Assembly (NCBI GenBank): GCA_027625915.1
Contig: JANTQA010000057.1
Location: 7,502,001-7,566,000, forward strand
Origin: Anaeramoeba flamelloides
Taxonomy: Eukaryota > Metamonada > Anaeramoebidae
Length of the DNA: 64,000 bases
Direction: 5' to 3'
The notes below the pieces were generated by a model that searched no databases, was not told the origin of the DNA, and saw only the letters and a list, made by a program, of their open reading frames with translations. Shown here in pieces: positions 61,460 to 64,000 of the stretch. How positions within the stretch are numbered: the first letter of the stretch is position 1; each line of letters begins with the position of its first letter. A program made the position numbers and the translations under genes.

Positions 61460-63240
61460 ATAATCAGATAAAAACAACTAATTAAAATGAAAATTATATT
61501 ATCCAAATTATAATGATTGATATATTAAAATTATTTAACTCAATTAATCTTAAATAATTAGTAAAGTAATAAAAAATTTATTGTAAATAAAATTTTTAAA
61601 ATTTTTGAATTAAAATATTATCAAAGGAAGGGACTTGGTATATTCTAAGGGGATCCAGGATCACCTATAATATTTACTCTTATTTCGCATTATCTTTTCT
61701 TAAAAATAATACCATTGGCTAATCATTGACAAATGTTTGTAGATTATTTAATTTTAATCATAAAAGGGAATATAAATCAAATAAATGGAAAATTAATTTT
61801 AATATATCAAGTAATTGCCCAATTTGGATTAAAACCTAATAAAGACAAAACAGAAATTTCTCAAGATTTATCAAAAAATAAATATTTGTGAATTTATTTT
61901 GATAAAATTTAACATATTAGTTTATAATTTATAAAAATCTAAAGAAACATATAAAAAATCTAAAGAAATATTCAATGATAATTTAAAAATAATTTGAAAA
62001 TGATATTATTTCAATCATTAATATTTAATTCAATTTAAATAAATGTTGATTATAAATCTATAATTATCCAATAGCAACACTAAACTAATTAAACTCTTGG
62101 ATTAATTTATGTATTACTGGAATCTGTAAAAGAAATAGAAACCCCTAATTTTTATTTACAAATCAGAATGAATAATTTGAATTATGGTAATTTCAATTGA
62201 TAAAAATATATTTAAATTCAAAAATAAATAAAAAAAAATTATCTCTGTCTTATCTAAAATAATTAATAAAAAATAATTAAAGAAAAAACCATATAATCAA
62301 TTGGAAATTCAGAGAATTTAAAAATTCTCAAAATTAGAATTTATAATTATAATTTCAATAAGTTGTTGAATATTACTAACTGGAAGTATTATTAGATTTT
62401 CTTGGGTTTTCTGTTTATTTGGAAAATTAATAGGTTTTGGTTAGTTTTTTTTTTTGAGTTTTCAATTTATTTTTAAAATCAATAGATTTATTAGGTTTTT
62501 TTTACTTTAGAAATAAACTAGAAAACCTCAAAAAACCTAGAACACTTTACAAATAAAACAGAAAACTCAAAAAACCCAGAACTCTTAACAAATAAAATAG
62601 AAAACCTTAAAAAAAAATAGAACACTCCACAGATAAAAGAGAAAACTTCCAGAAAACTTCTGTTTACTTTTTCCAGAGTATAAATGAATTGTGTAAAATA
62701 TTGGATTTTTCTTCAGTCTTTTTATTTCTGGAAAAGCTTGGAACTCTAATGTACTCTAAACAACTTGACAGCACTTGACAGCACTAGGCAACACACTACA
62801 AAAATATTTTGCAATAATTAAAAACCAAAAAAAATAAATATTTATTAAAACTTAAAAATATTTAAGTTATCCATCAAGTTCAACAATATTAAAATTCAGA
62901 ACATTTACCAACCGCATGAATAAATATTTCTATGTAATTAATAAAAAGTCAAATCAATTTTGTTTCTTATATTTAAAATATAAACCTAAGGAAATTATAG
63001 AAAATATTGATCATTTTTTATGGGGTATTTTCTTCTTAGGAAAAAAAATCAATTATTTTTTTCAATAATAAATCAAAAGAAATAAATCTTAAAGAATTAA
63101 TTTTAAACCAAGAAAGTTTGAAATTATTTTCATTAACTAGTAATTGTGAAATTTATGATTTTACTCTTAAATTTTTGAAAAGGAAATTAAGTCTAAAGAA
63201 CACTCAGGGTGTAATTTACACTATTTCATATTAAAAAAAA
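61460..63240 (+). mobile_element. LINE-A, long degenerate copy
   Basis: Follows LINE-A from RT motif A (ATAATGATTGATATATTAAA) through a motif B relic (LGIF.GDP, about 61640), a motif C relic (ATGTTTGTAGAT, about 61733), GLKPNKDKT, and the C-terminal IENIDHFLWG, to the terminal GTGTAATTTACAC. Many stops and small indels. It is split by a foldback repeat at 62392-62795, after which the LINE resumes with 'AAAAATATTTAAGTTATCC'. Confidence 0.85.
62392..62795. repeat. foldback repeat FB inside LINE-A
   Basis: Made of the same units as the other FB copies (TTTTCTTGGGTTTTCTGTTT, CCTAGAACACTTTACAAATA, AAACAGAAAACTC). It interrupts the LINE just after an ACTGGAAG segment (AGTTGGAAG in the best copy). 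Confidence 0.8.
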
Positions 63241-63245
63241 AAAAA

Positions 63246-64000
63246 TTGTTTTTTCTGATTTTTCTATTTGAACAAAGTTAGGTATCAAACTTTTTCAAAA
63301 AGATTTTTTCTTCTAACTCCAACCTCTACCCCATACATCTAAAGGTATATTTATTTCATTTTATTATTATCGAAAAGTGGTAAATAAAAGGTTTAATGCC
63401 AAAAAAGTATTCAGTTTTTTAAAATTAGAAAACTTTTAAAAAGTTTTAATTCTGAAAAAAAATTCACACTCTATTAAAACACAAAACTTTCAAAAAGTTT
63501 TTATTCTTACAATCTCATAAAAAAAAAAAAAAAAAAAAATACTCGCTTTTTGATAATAGCTATTAAAAAAAAATGTTTTAATTTCCATTATAATCAAGAT
63601 TTGACTAAATACGAAAATAAAATGTTTAAAGTTTAAATGTAAATATCAACTTTGTATAATCAGTTAATTTTGAAAATGTTCTTTTCTTTTAAATGATTTC
63701 TTTCGTCAAAGCTGATAAAATACTTTTGTAAAATTTGAAATTGAATGAAAAATTGTTTTACATCTTTTTGCATTTATTGATAATTATAAAAGATAATATA
63801 TCTAATAAACAAATGAATTTCTTCAGAATCTATGTATATAGTTAGATAGATATATAGATAAATAAATAAAAAAAATTCTTCAAAAAAAAAAAAAAAAAAA
63901 AAAAAAAAGAAAAAAAAGAAAAAGACATCAAAAAATTAATGGTTTGCAACAAATTGTATTGAATTTGATATGATCTTTGCGCCATCTGTTTCTGCTAACC
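63246..64000. other. no gene seen
   Basis: AT-rich sequence with a short inverted/direct repeat (AAACTTTCAAAAAGTTTT around 63430-63505) and a long A-run at 63880-63910. No gene is supported before the window ends. Confidence 0.4.

Noticed and set aside
1-64000. tRNA or rRNA genes, CRISPR arrays
   Set aside because: No cloverleaf with conserved TTCGA-type arm, rRNA core sequence or regularly spaced repeat array was seen by eye; a covariance-model search would be decisive.
1-64000. Alternative genetic code (UAR or UGA reassigned)
   Set aside because: In the recognised genes no in-frame TAA/TAG/TGA falls at conserved positions, and family C-termini end at normal stops.
1-64000. Retrovirus-like, Polinton or other capsid-bearing element
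   Set aside because: No integrase, protease, capsid or packaging ATPase motif and no long direct terminal repeats were seen; the only RT is of the LINE type.

Overview
The window is very AT-rich nuclear DNA of a unicellular eukaryote. Genes use the standard code (the CDS ends I could place are TAA), have GT..AG introns with GTAAGT/GTAAAT-like donors, and their proteins carry charged low-complexity runs (KE, EN, NNN). Gene content is broadly eukaryotic: Aurora kinase, CYRI, AP-4 beta, CHMP1, ZW10, an RNA polymerase III subunit and an OSCA/TMEM63-like channel. The style suggests a free-living amoeboid protist, possibly of the Anaeramoeba type, but that is an inference; no rRNA or organelle marker is present to settle it.

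Layout. 1-7.5 kb is mostly transposon debris with one unrecognised candidate minus-strand gene (about 2.46-3.08 kb). 7.5-9.8 kb holds an Aurora kinase (+). 13.9-21.8 kb holds CYRI/FAM49 (+) in five exons with two multi-kb introns, followed by a small uncertain gene (22.0-22.3 kb). 23.9-31.1 kb (-) is one AP-4 beta gene in three exons whose 4.4-kb intron contains an antisense LINE. 31.6-36.2 kb is a run of MITEs and a LINE relic. 36.4-37.9 kb (-) is CHMP1 in five exons, the first apparently only 7 nt. 42.0-42.7 kb (-) is a hypothetical protein, divergent from an RPC7/POLR3G-like subunit (43.6-44.2 kb, +). 47.6-50.1 kb (+) is ZW10. 52.3-59.7 kb (-) is an OSCA/TMEM63-like protein split by a 4.8-kb intron full of nested transposons. 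59.7-64 kb has no gene I can support, only LINE remains.

The genes are independent housekeeping genes. Several act in related cell biology: membrane traffic (AP-4, CHMP1, ZW10 as an ER tether), mitosis (Aurora, ZW10, CHMP1 at abscission) and actin control (CYRI). There is no sign of a co-regulated cluster.

The more unusual content is the repeat landscape. It includes a family of TTAA-bounded 0.7-0.9 kb elements (4 copies), a LINE family whose copies end in a conserved small palindrome, a foldback repeat found at nearly the same point of two LINE copies, a PIF/Harbinger-like MITE with about 95-bp near-identical inverted ends nested inside a second hairpin element inside a third repeat, and MITEs with mariner-like, CACTA-like and unclassified ends. 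All exon joins were inferred by hand from reading frame, splice phase and remembered family sequences, without any alignment program.
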